Shown here piece after piece: positions 1 through 9,106 of a stretch of DNA of 64,000 nucleotides. Source of the DNA: Vibrio chagasii (lineage in GTDB: Bacteria; Pseudomonadota; Gammaproteobacteria; Enterobacterales; Vibrionaceae); assembly GCF_002954585.1 (NCBI RefSeq), contig NZ_MSCI01000002.1, positions 2,458,089 to 2,522,088 on the forward strand. The letters are read 5' to 3'. The translations under genes were made by a program, and so were the position numbers. Numbering within the stretch: the first letter of the stretch is position 1; every line of letters begins with the position of its first letter. Under the pieces are notes generated by a model. The model was given only the letters and a program-made list of their open reading frames with translations. It was not told the DNA's origin and did not search any database.

Positions 1-263
1 GAATCCGCTCTTTCACTCCCACCAGCGACTCGAATCACTTGTGGATTCTGAGTAAGGGGTAGCTCTGGGTAGTATGGGTCATCATCACTGATTGCGACGA
101 CAATTTGAGAGACTTGCGGGTGAGCCAGTAGCTTCTCAACGGCATGCTCTAAAATCGTTTTACCATTGATCTTAAGATATTGCTTCGGACGGTCGGCCTT
201 CATTCGGCTACCAACGCCCGCCGCAGGGACAACGGCAATCACGCTTTGAGGTTGAGTCAACAT
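1..263 (-). CDS. ispD: 2-C-methyl-D-erythritol 4-phosphate cytidylyltransferase, N-terminal part
   Basis: Partial gene cut by the window start; about 87 N-terminal codons are present. IspD joins CTP to methylerythritol phosphate in the MEP isoprenoid pathway in the cytosol. The reading begins MLTQPQSVIAVVPAAGVGSR, with the glycine-rich nucleotide-binding loop of the family (AAGVGSRM) at about residues 14-21 and DRPKQY just after it. The ATG at 261-263 shares one base with the ftsB stop codon (TAATG), the tight ftsB-ispD coupling known from E. coli. The C-terminal half lies outside the window, so integrity cannot be judged. Confidence 0.9.
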   Translation of the reverse strand, partial: MLTQPQSVIAVVPAAGVGSRMKADRPKQYLKINGKTILEHAVEKLLAHPQVSQIVVAISDDDPYYPELPLTQNPQVIRVAGGSERAD

Positions 264-544
264 TAATGGGGGTCCTCACCAATGATGCGATAAAACGTTT
301 CGCCTTCTTTAACCATGCCAAGCTCATGACGTGCGCGCTCTTCTATCGCATCTAAGCCTTGGCGTAGATCGTCGATTTCCGCAAACATCTCAGCGTTTCT
401 AACTTTTAATTTTTCGTTAACTTGCTGCTGAACTTGGATTTCATTGTTCACACCGTAGTAATCAGAGATACCATTTTTACCGAGCCACAGTGTGTGTTGT
501 AGCCAGCCAAACACTATGAGCAGTACTAAAGCAAAAATTCGCAT
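263..544 (-). CDS. ftsB: Cell division protein FtsB
   Basis: FtsB is a small bitopic inner-membrane protein that forms the FtsQ-FtsL-FtsB subcomplex of the divisome and helps activate septal peptidoglycan synthesis. The 93-residue product has a short cytoplasmic tail, one membrane segment at about residues 3-20 (FALVLLIVFGWLQHTLW) and a periplasmic coiled coil at about 30-65 (VQQQVNEKLKVRNAEMFAEI), which is the family architecture and length. It is the first gene of a minus-strand unit with ispD, whose start overlaps its stop by one base. It reads away from eno across a repeat-rich gap. Confidence 0.95.
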   Translation of the reverse strand: MRIFALVLLIVFGWLQHTLWLGKNGISDYYGVNNEIQVQQQVNEKLKVRNAEMFAEIDDLRQGLDAIEERARHELGMVKEGETFYRIIGEDPH

Positions 545-643
545 AACACCTTTCGCCGGTTGAAAAAGAAGGAACTAGAATAAGGCACATATATACCATA
601 ATGAGCTTATTGGTGCGAGATATGTGGTGTCAGGGAATCAATA

Positions 644-718
644 AGTCGGGGAATTATTGTCGTTAGGAACCAGTGGTGAGATTCCCGACTCCCTCCTCCG
701 TCGGTCTCGGGAATGACG
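644..718. repeat. Hairpin repeat, copy A (degenerate)
   Basis: The right end has GGGAATGACG (709-718), the same terminal decamer as copies B and C. An inner dyad pairs AGTCGGGGAAT (644-654) with ATTCCCGACT (681-690). The left outer arm is no longer recognisable, so this looks like a worn copy. It lies between eno and ftsB. Confidence 0.6.
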
Positions 719-858
719 GATAGTACGAAAAGCTTAAGAAGAAGACGTTTACGTTCCCCATGCCATAGCCTTTCAGCACTCCCAAGAGAAGAACCAAGGA
801 ATACAAAACACTGCAACGAAAGAGCCATAGACAGAACATCTTTCCCAGTCACACCCCT

Positions 859-959
859 CGTCATTCCCAGGAGGGAGGAACGACTGAGTTGGGAATCTAT
901 CGCGACAAACGCAAATAAGAGATTCCCTACTCCTTCCTTCGTCAGTCTAGGGAATGACG
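859..959. repeat. Hairpin repeat, copy B (101 bp, intact ends)
   Basis: Perfect 10-bp terminal inverted repeats, CGTCATTCCC (859-868) and GGGAATGACG (950-959), enclose a second inner dyad (GGGAATCT and AGATTCCC). The RNA of either strand would form one long imperfect hairpin of about 40-bp arms. There is no coding capacity. The structure resembles a MITE or a REP-like unit; which of these cannot be told here. Confidence 0.7.
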
Positions 960-977
960 AACTTTATATGTAATAGG

Positions 978-1001
978 AGGAGCTTTAGAACCTAGAGCTT
1001 C
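978..1001. repeat. 24-nt exact copy of the eno 3' coding end
   Basis: These 24 nt are identical to 1121-1144 inside eno (the codons around Gly-Ser-Lys-Ala-Pro-Phe near the C-terminus). They lie 143 nt further on in the same orientation, beyond the eno terminator and next to repeat copy B. This is best explained as a scar of duplication or recombination at the eno 3' end. Confidence 0.75.
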
Positions 1002-1026
1002 CTACCACCACTTTCTACAAACAAAA

Positions 1027-1053
1027 AAAATGCCCCGCAAAAGCGAGGCATTT
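1027..1053 (-). terminator. Rho-independent terminator of eno
   Basis: Read on the minus strand, AAATGCCTCGC and GCGGGGCATTT pair around a short loop and are followed by a run of T. It sits about 30 nt past the eno stop codon. Confidence 0.85.
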
Positions 1054-1084
1054 CAAGCGTAAGTTAAACTAATTCAGCTAAGAA

Positions 1085-2386
<1,302 letters not shown>

Positions 2387-2428
2387 TGAATGTTTCCTTC
2401 TCGTTGAATATATAAATGTCAAATTTAA

Positions 2429-2457
2429 AGGTAGCAGCACAACTTACGCTGCTACCT
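2429..2457 (-). terminator. Hairpin between pyrG and eno (attenuator or processing site)
   Basis: AGGTAGCAGC and GCTGCTACCT form a perfect 10-bp stem with a 9-nt loop between the pyrG stop and the eno start. The following tract (TTTAAATTTG on the minus strand) is only partly T, so it may be a leaky terminator or an mRNA-stabilising structure rather than a full stop. Confidence 0.5.
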
Positions 2458-2466
2458 GTATTCCTT

Positions 2467-4107
2467 TTACTTCTCTAACTCGCCGCGCTGGAACTCACCA
2501 GCCGCTTTAACGAAACCTGCAAACAATGGGTGACCATCGCGAGGTGTTGATGTGAACTCTGGGTGGAATTGAGCTGCAACGAACCATGGGTGATTCGGGT
2601 TCTCAATAACTTCAACCAGTTTCTTGTCCGCAGATAGACCCGATACTTTTAGGCCCGCTTTTTCGATTTGTGGACGAAGATTGTTGTTCACTTCGTAACG
2701 GTGACGGTGACGTTCATGGATCGTCGCGCTACCGTATAGTTCGTAAGCTTTCGTACCTTTCGCTAGGTGACAAAGCTGTGAACCTAGACGCATTGTGCCG
2801 CCTAGATCAGATGTCTCTGTACGCTCTTCAACTTTACCTTCGCCGTCTACCCACTCAGTGATTAGGCCAACAACTGGGTATTTAGTTTCAGAACAGAACT
2901 CAGAAGAGTGTGCGCCTTCCATTTTCGCAACATTACGAGCGTACTCGATAAGTGCTACTTGCATGCCTAGACAGATACCTAGGTACGGTACTTTATTTTC
3001 ACGTGCGTATTGAGCAGCAAGAATCTTACCTTCAACACCACGGTCACCGAAGCCACCAGGTACTAGAATTGCGTCTAGGCCTTCTAGAATTTCTACGCCA
3101 CGAGACTCAACGTCTTGTGAATCTACGTATTTAATATTAACGCTTAGGCGGTTTTTCAAGCCTGCGTGTTTTAGCGCTTCATTTACTGATTTGTATGCGT
3201 CTGGTAGTTCAATGTACTTACCAACCATACCAATCGTCACTTCACCCGTTGGGTTAGCTTCTTCGTAAATTACTTGTTCCCATTCAGACAGATCTGCTTC
3301 TGGAGCTGTAATGCCGAAACGCTTACATACAAGATCATCAGTGCCTTGAGCTTTAATAAGCTGAGGGATCTTGTAGATAGAGTCAACATCGCGCATAGAA
3401 ATAACTGCATTTTCTTGCACATTACAGAACAGAGCAATTTTCTTACGCTCATTCGAAGGAATGTTGCGGTCAGAACGACAAACTAGGATGTCAGGCTGAA
3501 TACCAATAGACAGTAGTTCTTTTACAGAGTGCTGAGTCGGCTTAGTTTTCACTTCGCCCGCAGCTGCTAGGTAAGGTACTAGCGTTAGGTGCATGAACAT
3601 TGCGCGTTCACGGCCCAGTTCTACTGCTAGCTGACGAATCGCTTCCATGAATGGTAGAGATTCGATATCACCAACCGTACCACCAACTTCAACGATCGCG
3701 ATATCGTGGCCTTCAGCGCCAGAAATAACACGCTCTTTGATAGAGTTAGTGATGTGTGGGATAACCTGAATAGTTGCACCTAGGTAATCACCGCGACGCT
3801 CTTTTGCTAGTACGTCTGAGTAAACACGACCTGCAGTGAAGTTGTTACGCTTAGTCATCTTGGTGCGAATGAATCGCTCGTAGTGACCAAGGTCAAGGTC
3901 TGTTTCAGCGCCATCTTCTGTAACGAACACTTCACCGTGCTGAGTCGGGCTCATAGTGCCTGGATCAACGTTGATGTAAGGGTCAAGCTTCATCATAGTC
4001 ACTTTAAGACCACGAGCTTCTAAAATAGCCGCAAGAGATGCTGCAGCAATACCTTTACCTAGAGAGGATACAACCCCGCCAGTAACAAAAATGTAATTTG
4101 TCGTCAT
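2467..4107 (-). CDS. pyrG: CTP synthase
   Basis: CTP synthase makes CTP from UTP, ATP and glutamine, the last step of pyrimidine nucleotide synthesis. The 546-residue protein has the N-terminal synthetase domain (VTGGVVSSLGKGIAAASL at residues 8-25 with the nucleotide loop; DPYINVDPGTMSPTQHGEVF near 42-61). It also has a C-terminal class I glutamine amidotransferase domain with the catalytic cysteine in GICLGMQ near 380 and the His-Glu pair in FHPEFTSTP near 515. Length matches the family. It is followed by eno in the same direction, as in E. coli, and lies downstream of mazG. Confidence 0.98.
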   Translation of the reverse strand: MTTNYIFVTGGVVSSLGKGIAAASLAAILEARGLKVTMMKLDPYINVDPGTMSPTQHGEVFVTEDGAETDLDLGHYERFIRTKMTKRNNFTAGRVYSDVLAKERRGDYLGATIQVIPHITNSIKERVISGAEGHDIAIVEVGGTVGDIESLPFMEAIRQLAVELGRERAMFMHLTLVPYLAAAGEVKTKPTQHSVKELLSIGIQPDILVCRSDRNIPSNERKKIALFCNVQENAVISMRDVDSIYKIPQLIKAQGTDDLVCKRFGITAPEADLSEWEQVIYEEANPTGEVTIGMVGKYIELPDAYKSVNEALKHAGLKNRLSVNIKYVDSQDVESRGVEILEGLDAILVPGGFGDRGVEGKILAAQYARENKVPYLGICLGMQVALIEYARNVAKMEGAHSSEFCSETKYPVVGLITEWVDGEGKVEERTETSDLGGTMRLGSQLCHLAKGTKAYELYGSATIHERHRHRYEVNNNLRPQIEKAGLKVSGLSADKKLVEVIENPNHPWFVAAQFHPEFTSTPRDGHPLFAGFVKAAGEFQRGELEK

Positions 4108-4191
4108 GTTTAACCTGAAATTGGTTGAATGAGGGAAATGGACTACTTCTGGACGGGATGAAAATATACCAGAAGCCCCTTATCGCCACAA

Positions 4192-4207
4192 CGTGAAATC
4201 TATCACA
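4192..4207. promoter_or_regulatory. Possible CRP site upstream of pyrG
   Basis: CGTGA-N6-TCACA matches the CRP consensus (TGTGA-N6-TCACA) at nine of ten key bases, 85 nt before the pyrG start and outside any gene. It could be chance; no promoter elements were fixed relative to it. Confidence 0.4.
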
Positions 4208-4257
4208 CTGCTATTTTTTATTTTTTGCTTCAAATCAATTCATGATAAAAGCTTTGG

Positions 4258-5055
4258 TTATCTTTTCTCCGCTACTTTTACCTCATCCCACATGGAATCA
4301 AGCTGTTGTAGTGAAAAATCAGTCAAACTTTTATCTTGTTGACGCACTTTTTCTTCCACCCCTTTAAAGCGACGTGAAAACTTCAAGTTGGCCTTATTGA
4401 GAGCCGATTCTGGGTTTTTACCTAAATGTCGCACCAAATTCACCGTTGCAAACAGTAGATCGCCCAACTCTTCTTCAACCAAATCCTCGTTTGGTGTCAC
4501 TTGAAGCGCCTCTTCCAGCACCTCATCCACTTCCTCTATTACCTTGTTGGCAACTGGGCCAATTGAGTCCCAATCGAAGCCATATTTCGCTACCTGCTTT
4601 TGAATCTTTGTAGCACGTAAAAGCGCAGGTAGAGAGTTTGGTATTGAGTCTAGAATACTTTCTTGAGTTTTGCCTGCTTGTGCCTTTTCTTTGGCTTTTT
4701 CCGCTTCCCAGTTCACGTTGATTTCTTCGTCGCTAGCAAACTCAGCATCTGAGAACACATGAGGGTGACGGCGTGTTAGTTTTTCATTGATGCCATCAAC
4801 CACATCAGAAAACTCAAACAGCCCCTGCTCTTTCGCCAACTGACTGTAAAAAATCACCTGAAACAGTAAATCGCCAAGCTCTTCTTGCAGATTCGACCAG
4901 TCTTTGTTGTGGATCGCATCCACGACCTCATAAGTCTCTTCGATAGTGTGCGGGACAATTGTTTCAAAATTTTGTTTTAAATCCCAAGGACAGCCACCTT
5001 CTGGATCGCGCAGCTTAGTCATGATCTGTTCAAGTTGTTCAATCGGGTGATTCAT
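4258..5055 (-). CDS. mazG: Nucleoside triphosphate pyrophosphohydrolase MazG
   Basis: MazG hydrolyses (d)NTPs to the monophosphate and pyrophosphate, cleaning the nucleotide pool and, in E. coli, influencing (p)ppGpp level. The 265-residue protein shows the duplicated MazG fold: EETYEVVDAI and EELGDLLFQV in the first half (about 40-70), and EEVDEVLEEAL and EEELGDLLFAT in the second (about 170-205). These carry the acidic metal-binding residues of the all-alpha NTPase superfamily. It lies between relA and pyrG in the order known from E. coli, about 200 nt after the relA stop across a hairpin repeat. Confidence 0.96.
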   Translation of the reverse strand: MNHPIEQLEQIMTKLRDPEGGCPWDLKQNFETIVPHTIEETYEVVDAIHNKDWSNLQEELGDLLFQVIFYSQLAKEQGLFEFSDVVDGINEKLTRRHPHVFSDAEFASDEEINVNWEAEKAKEKAQAGKTQESILDSIPNSLPALLRATKIQKQVAKYGFDWDSIGPVANKVIEEVDEVLEEALQVTPNEDLVEEELGDLLFATVNLVRHLGKNPESALNKANLKFSRRFKGVEEKVRQQDKSLTDFSLQQLDSMWDEVKVAEKR

Positions 5056-5152
5056 CGTTTTCTTCCTATTACTGTCTTTGATTTTTAGTTTTATAACGTC
5101 TTATAAAACTAAAAAAGGTGAGCAGCCAAAACCACTCACCTTTATCTTTATT

Positions 5153-5247
5153 CGTCATCCCAAAGAGTGAAGAATGAGAGAGTTGGGGATCTCAAAGCGC
5201 TTGCCGAGATTCCCTATCACGTTCGTCCCTCACTGTAGGGAATGACG
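5153..5247. repeat. Hairpin repeat, copy C (95 bp)
   Basis: CGTCATCCC (5153-5161) and GGGAATGACG (5238-5247) form the outer ends and GGGGATCT/AGATTCCC the inner dyad, the same plan as copy B at 859-959. It occupies most of the gap between relA and mazG. Confidence 0.65.
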
Positions 5248-5263
5248 AGGATGTTACCAAGTA

Positions 5264-7486
5264 TCATCCGAGTCTCTTGACGCTCATTACATCTTTAATT
5301 TGTTCGACTCGGCTTGTCACTCGACTCAGAATCTCAATATTCGTCACTTCTAAATCGAAGTCCATTACCGATAGCTGACGCTTGTAGTCAATGCGACTCT
5401 TCATTGTCGTCACGCTGATCTTCTCGTTCGAGAATAGTGAGGTGATGTCTTTTAACAAGCCATTGCGCTCTAGCGCTTCAACACGCAGCGTTAGGATGTA
5501 AGAACCGACAAAGCCATTGCCCCAAACGGTATCAATGATACGCTCTGGTGCGTGCAGGCTTAGTTCACTCAACTGCTCACAGTCAGCACGGTGAACCGAG
5601 ATACCGCGACCTTGAGTGATGTAGCCTTTAATCACATCACCAGGAATCGGCTGACAACAGCGAGCAAGGTGCGTCATTAGATTATCAACGCCTTCTACTA
5701 CCACTGCGTCTTTCTTAGGACGACTCTGCTGTGCTGGCTTGCTTTCCGACTCAAGCAGTTTCTCTAGCGCTTTCTTGTCTTCTTCTTCCGCTGTAGGCTT
5801 GTTCACCAACGCATTGATGTGATTAACCACTTGGTTAATACGCAAGTCGCCACTACCAATACCTGCGTAAAGCTCGTCTGGCGTATTCACGTTAAAGCGT
5901 CTTAGTGCGTATTGGTCGGCATCTTTTAGGGTTGCGCCTACTTTCGCTAGCTCAACTTCCAGGATGTCACGACCCGCTTCTAGGTTTTTCTCACGGCTTT
6001 GTGCGCGGAACCAAGCGTTAATCTTAGCTCGAGCACGACCAGAATGAACGAAGCCTGTGGTTGGGTTTAGCCAATCACGTGAAGGGTTTGGCTCTTTCTG
6101 AGTGATGATCTCAACCTGGTCACCCATCGAGAGCTTGTGAGTAAATGGAACGATACGTCCACCTACTTTAGCGCCGATACAGCGGTGACCGACCATAGAG
6201 TGAATGTGGTAAGCGAAGTCCAACGGAGTTGCACCCATTGGTAAGTCGACCACATCACCGCGAGGTGTAAACGCGTATACACGGTCATCGAAAACTTGGC
6301 TACGAACTTCATCCAACATCTCGCCAGAATCCGACATCTCTTCTTGCCAGTCGATCAGCTTACGCAGCCATGTGATCTTCTCATCGTAACCACTACGACC
6401 ACCTGATGAGCCTTCTTTATACTTCCAGTGCGCCGCAACACCCAACTCTGAGTCTTCGTGCATCTGCTTGGTACGGATCTGAATTTCAATAGTCTTGCCT
6501 TCAGGACCAAGGACTACGGTATGAATCGACTGGTAACCATTTGGCTTAGGGTTCGCCACATAGTCATCAAATTCGCTCGGTAGGTGTTTGTATTTGGTGT
6601 GTACCACCCCAAGGCCGGCGTAGCAGTCTTGCAGTTGATCAGCGATGATACGTACCGCTCGCACGTCAAAAAGCTCATCAAAGGCCAAGCCTTTCTTCTG
6701 CATTTTGCGCCAGATACTGTAGATGTGTTTTGGTCGACCGCTCACTTCAGCGTTGATGTTTGAACGCTGCATTTCTGCGGTTAAGTCATCAACGAAATCT
6801 GTAATGTATTGTTCGCGAACAATACGGCGCTCAGACAACTGTTTAGCTATTTGCTTATAAGTGTCTGGCTGCTGGTAGCGGAAGGCGTAATCTTCGATTT
6901 CCCACTTAAGTTGACCGATACCTAAACGGTTAGCCAGTGGTGCGTAGATGTTAGAACACTCTTTTGCTGCCGCTCGGCGCACAGCATCTGGGGCCTTTTT
7001 CACCTCGATGAGGTTACAGATTCGCTCCGCAAGTTTGATAACTACGCAGCGGAAATCATCAACCATGGCCAATAGCATGCGTCGAACGTTATCAACCTGA
7101 CCCGAGGCAGCACTGCCTTCAAGGGTTACGTTTAGCTGGCCCAAGGCCGCCATTTCTTCAACGCCGTCAATCAGCTTAACAATTTCTTTGCCGTAGCTTT
7201 CTTCGAAGGCTTCGCGCTCAAACACGCCACTTGATACCACTGGGAAGAGTTGTGCGGCGACTAATGTTGCACGATCCATCGACAGCGTGACCAAGATTTC
7301 AATCATCTCACGTCCACGCCATAGCAAGAGTGATGCTTGCTCGTGATCTTTTAATAGCTCTTCACAGTGACGGTAAACTTTGTTCAGTTTATTCGAGGTT
7401 TTTGCGTCTTGTTTTAATGACGCAATCCAACTTTCTAGCTCAAACTGTTCGCTTGGGTTTAAATGTGCGCTTCGTACCGCAACCAT
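5264..7486 (-). CDS. relA: (p)ppGpp synthetase RelA (GTP pyrophosphokinase)
   Basis: RelA binds stalled ribosomes carrying uncharged tRNA and makes (p)ppGpp from GTP or GDP plus ATP. The 740-residue protein has a degenerate HD region in the first 200 residues, lacking the HD-ED metal motif of SpoT. A synthetase domain follows with EFDDYVANPKPNGYQSIH near 310, the acidic EFDD form typical of monofunctional RelA. Next come a TGS domain (VYAFTPRGDVVDLPMGATP near 405), a cysteine-containing zinc-finger region (HLARCCQPIPGD near 610) and a C-terminal ACT domain. It stands between rlmD and mazG as in E. coli. An inverted repeat lies just upstream at 7522-7561. Confidence 0.97.
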   Translation of the reverse strand: MVAVRSAHLNPSEQFELESWIASLKQDAKTSNKLNKVYRHCEELLKDHEQASLLLWRGREMIEILVTLSMDRATLVAAQLFPVVSSGVFEREAFEESYGKEIVKLIDGVEEMAALGQLNVTLEGSAASGQVDNVRRMLLAMVDDFRCVVIKLAERICNLIEVKKAPDAVRRAAAKECSNIYAPLANRLGIGQLKWEIEDYAFRYQQPDTYKQIAKQLSERRIVREQYITDFVDDLTAEMQRSNINAEVSGRPKHIYSIWRKMQKKGLAFDELFDVRAVRIIADQLQDCYAGLGVVHTKYKHLPSEFDDYVANPKPNGYQSIHTVVLGPEGKTIEIQIRTKQMHEDSELGVAAHWKYKEGSSGGRSGYDEKITWLRKLIDWQEEMSDSGEMLDEVRSQVFDDRVYAFTPRGDVVDLPMGATPLDFAYHIHSMVGHRCIGAKVGGRIVPFTHKLSMGDQVEIITQKEPNPSRDWLNPTTGFVHSGRARAKINAWFRAQSREKNLEAGRDILEVELAKVGATLKDADQYALRRFNVNTPDELYAGIGSGDLRINQVVNHINALVNKPTAEEEDKKALEKLLESESKPAQQSRPKKDAVVVEGVDNLMTHLARCCQPIPGDVIKGYITQGRGISVHRADCEQLSELSLHAPERIIDTVWGNGFVGSYILTLRVEALERNGLLKDITSLFSNEKISVTTMKSRIDYKRQLSVMDFDLEVTNIEILSRVTSRVEQIKDVMSVKRLG

Positions 7487-7521
7487 CGTGCCTTCCTAGT
7501 TATTCTGTTTTATACCCAATT

Positions 7522-7561
7522 CAATATGACTAACTGGTTCCAAGTTAGTTCGACCATATTG
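7522..7561. repeat. Inverted repeat upstream of relA
   Basis: CAATATG with ACTAACT (7522-7535) pairs with AGTTAGT and CATATTG (7543-7561), leaving a small bulge of about 5 nt. It sits 36 nt before the relA start in the rlmD-relA gap. It could be the rlmD terminator (though without a clear T run), a leader structure of relA, or part of a dispersed palindrome. Confidence 0.5.
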
Positions 7562-7621
7562 ATATCAGCGCAAATATCCCTGCGCCTTTGTCATTCATTT
7601 TTAAGCCTTATTTAAGGGCCT

Positions 7622-8941
7622 TTAAGCCTTGATAAAGAGAGCCATCGATTCTAGATGGCTGGTGTGTGGGAACATATCCAACATACCAAGTTTGGCTAAT
7701 TGGTAGCCTTGCCTTTCTAAGCTCTCTGAATCTCTAGCTAGAGTAGCAGGATTACACGAAACATAAACCACACGCTTCGCTCCTAATGCTGAAATTTGAT
7801 CAACAACACCACTCGCTCCAGCACGAGCTGGGTCCAGTAAGATTTTATCAAATTTCTCTTTCGCCCAAGCTTGTACAGATAGGTCTTCTTCAAGGTTCGC
7901 TTGGTAAAATTCGGTGTTACTCAACTGGTTCAATTTGGCATTCGATGTGGCTTGCTGAACCATCTCATCGACACCTTCAACCCCAACCACAAACGCCGAC
8001 TGTTGAGCGATAGGTAGACTGAAGTTACCTAAGCCACAAAACAGGTCCAGTACTCGCTCATCCGCTTTAGGTTCTAACCATTCAATCGCTTGAGCCACCA
8101 TCTGCTGGTTGACCTTCTGGTTCACTTGAATGAAGTGGTTTGGCTCAAAAGGTAAGGTAACGCCCGTTTCGCTGTAGCTAGGCGCATCACCAATCAGGCG
8201 GACCAACTTGTCTGTCTCTGGCATTGAGTACAGTATCACACCTTCTTCTTTCGCCAACGCAATCAATGCTTGCTCATCTTTTTCAATCAAAGGCTTGAGG
8301 TGGCGTAGCACCATTACCGGACAAATATCACCCAATACTAATTCAACATGTCCTAAAGACGTAAGGTTGCTGAAAGTGTTGAGTAAATTTTTCACCTTTG
8401 GCAGCAATACATTTAGGCGAGGATCAAGCACGGCACAATCGGTGATGTTTTCTATCTGCTTGCTCTGCTTCTTACGAAAACCGAACTGAAGCTTGTGCGT
8501 TTTCTTATCAACAAACAAGCTGATACGCGCACGACGACGATAACCCGTTTCATCACCTACAATCGGTTGAGCCATCTCTGTCTCATCCGTCTTATATTGA
8601 TTCATCAAGTGCGTAAGAGATTGTGTCTTGTGGTCTACCTGAGACTGATAACCAAGGTGTTGAAGATGACAACCGCCACACTGATTAAAGTGTTTACAAA
8701 AAGGCTTTAGACGTTGTTGGCTTGGCTTCAGCAATTTGATGAGTTTCGCGCGTGCAAACTTACTTTTACTCTCAGTAAGCTGAATAACCACCTGTTCACC
8801 GGGCAATGCGCCATCAATGAAAACCGGTTTGTTTTTCTGATAAGCGATGCCAGCGCCATTGTGATCCATTCGTTCAACCAAAACCGATTGATGCTTGGTC
8901 TCGAGTTGAGTTTTCTTTTTTGGTTGGAAAAAACGTGCCAT
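7622..8941 (-). CDS. rlmD: 23S rRNA (uracil-1939-C5)-methyltransferase RlmD
   Basis: RlmD (RumA) methylates U1939 of 23S rRNA with S-adenosylmethionine. The 439-residue product has a TRAM RNA-binding domain at about residues 15-75, and the four-cysteine Fe-S cluster motif beginning CKHFNQCGGCHLQH near 82-95 with the fourth cysteine in ITDCAVL near 168. The Rossmann SAM fold carries FCGLGNFSLPIA near 300, and the nucleophile cysteine is in VYVSCNPATLARD near 395. Length fits the family. It lies beside relA, and its start faces the divergent barA gene across 165 nt. Confidence 0.96.
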   Translation of the reverse strand: MARFFQPKKKTQLETKHQSVLVERMDHNGAGIAYQKNKPVFIDGALPGEQVVIQLTESKSKFARAKLIKLLKPSQQRLKPFCKHFNQCGGCHLQHLGYQSQVDHKTQSLTHLMNQYKTDETEMAQPIVGDETGYRRRARISLFVDKKTHKLQFGFRKKQSKQIENITDCAVLDPRLNVLLPKVKNLLNTFSNLTSLGHVELVLGDICPVMVLRHLKPLIEKDEQALIALAKEEGVILYSMPETDKLVRLIGDAPSYSETGVTLPFEPNHFIQVNQKVNQQMVAQAIEWLEPKADERVLDLFCGLGNFSLPIAQQSAFVVGVEGVDEMVQQATSNAKLNQLSNTEFYQANLEEDLSVQAWAKEKFDKILLDPARAGASGVVDQISALGAKRVVYVSCNPATLARDSESLERQGYQLAKLGMLDMFPHTSHLESMALFIKA

Positions 8942-9106
8942 TGCTTGTGCCTAATGTATCTTTTAATAAGTAATTGGTATCCAGGACTCACTATTCTGTC
9001 TTGGAATCATTGTCGAACGTCACGGCTTTGATTAAGCTTACCGTTCACTTAACCGCCATTGTGTGCGTTATTTTCCCATATCCAGACCTCGATGTAATTA
9101 AAGAAC

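Noticed and set aside
607..973. Overlapping open frames on both strands in the eno-ftsB gap
   Set aside because: They are made by hairpin repeats copies A and B; no ribosome site, no family pattern, and the two strands overlap.
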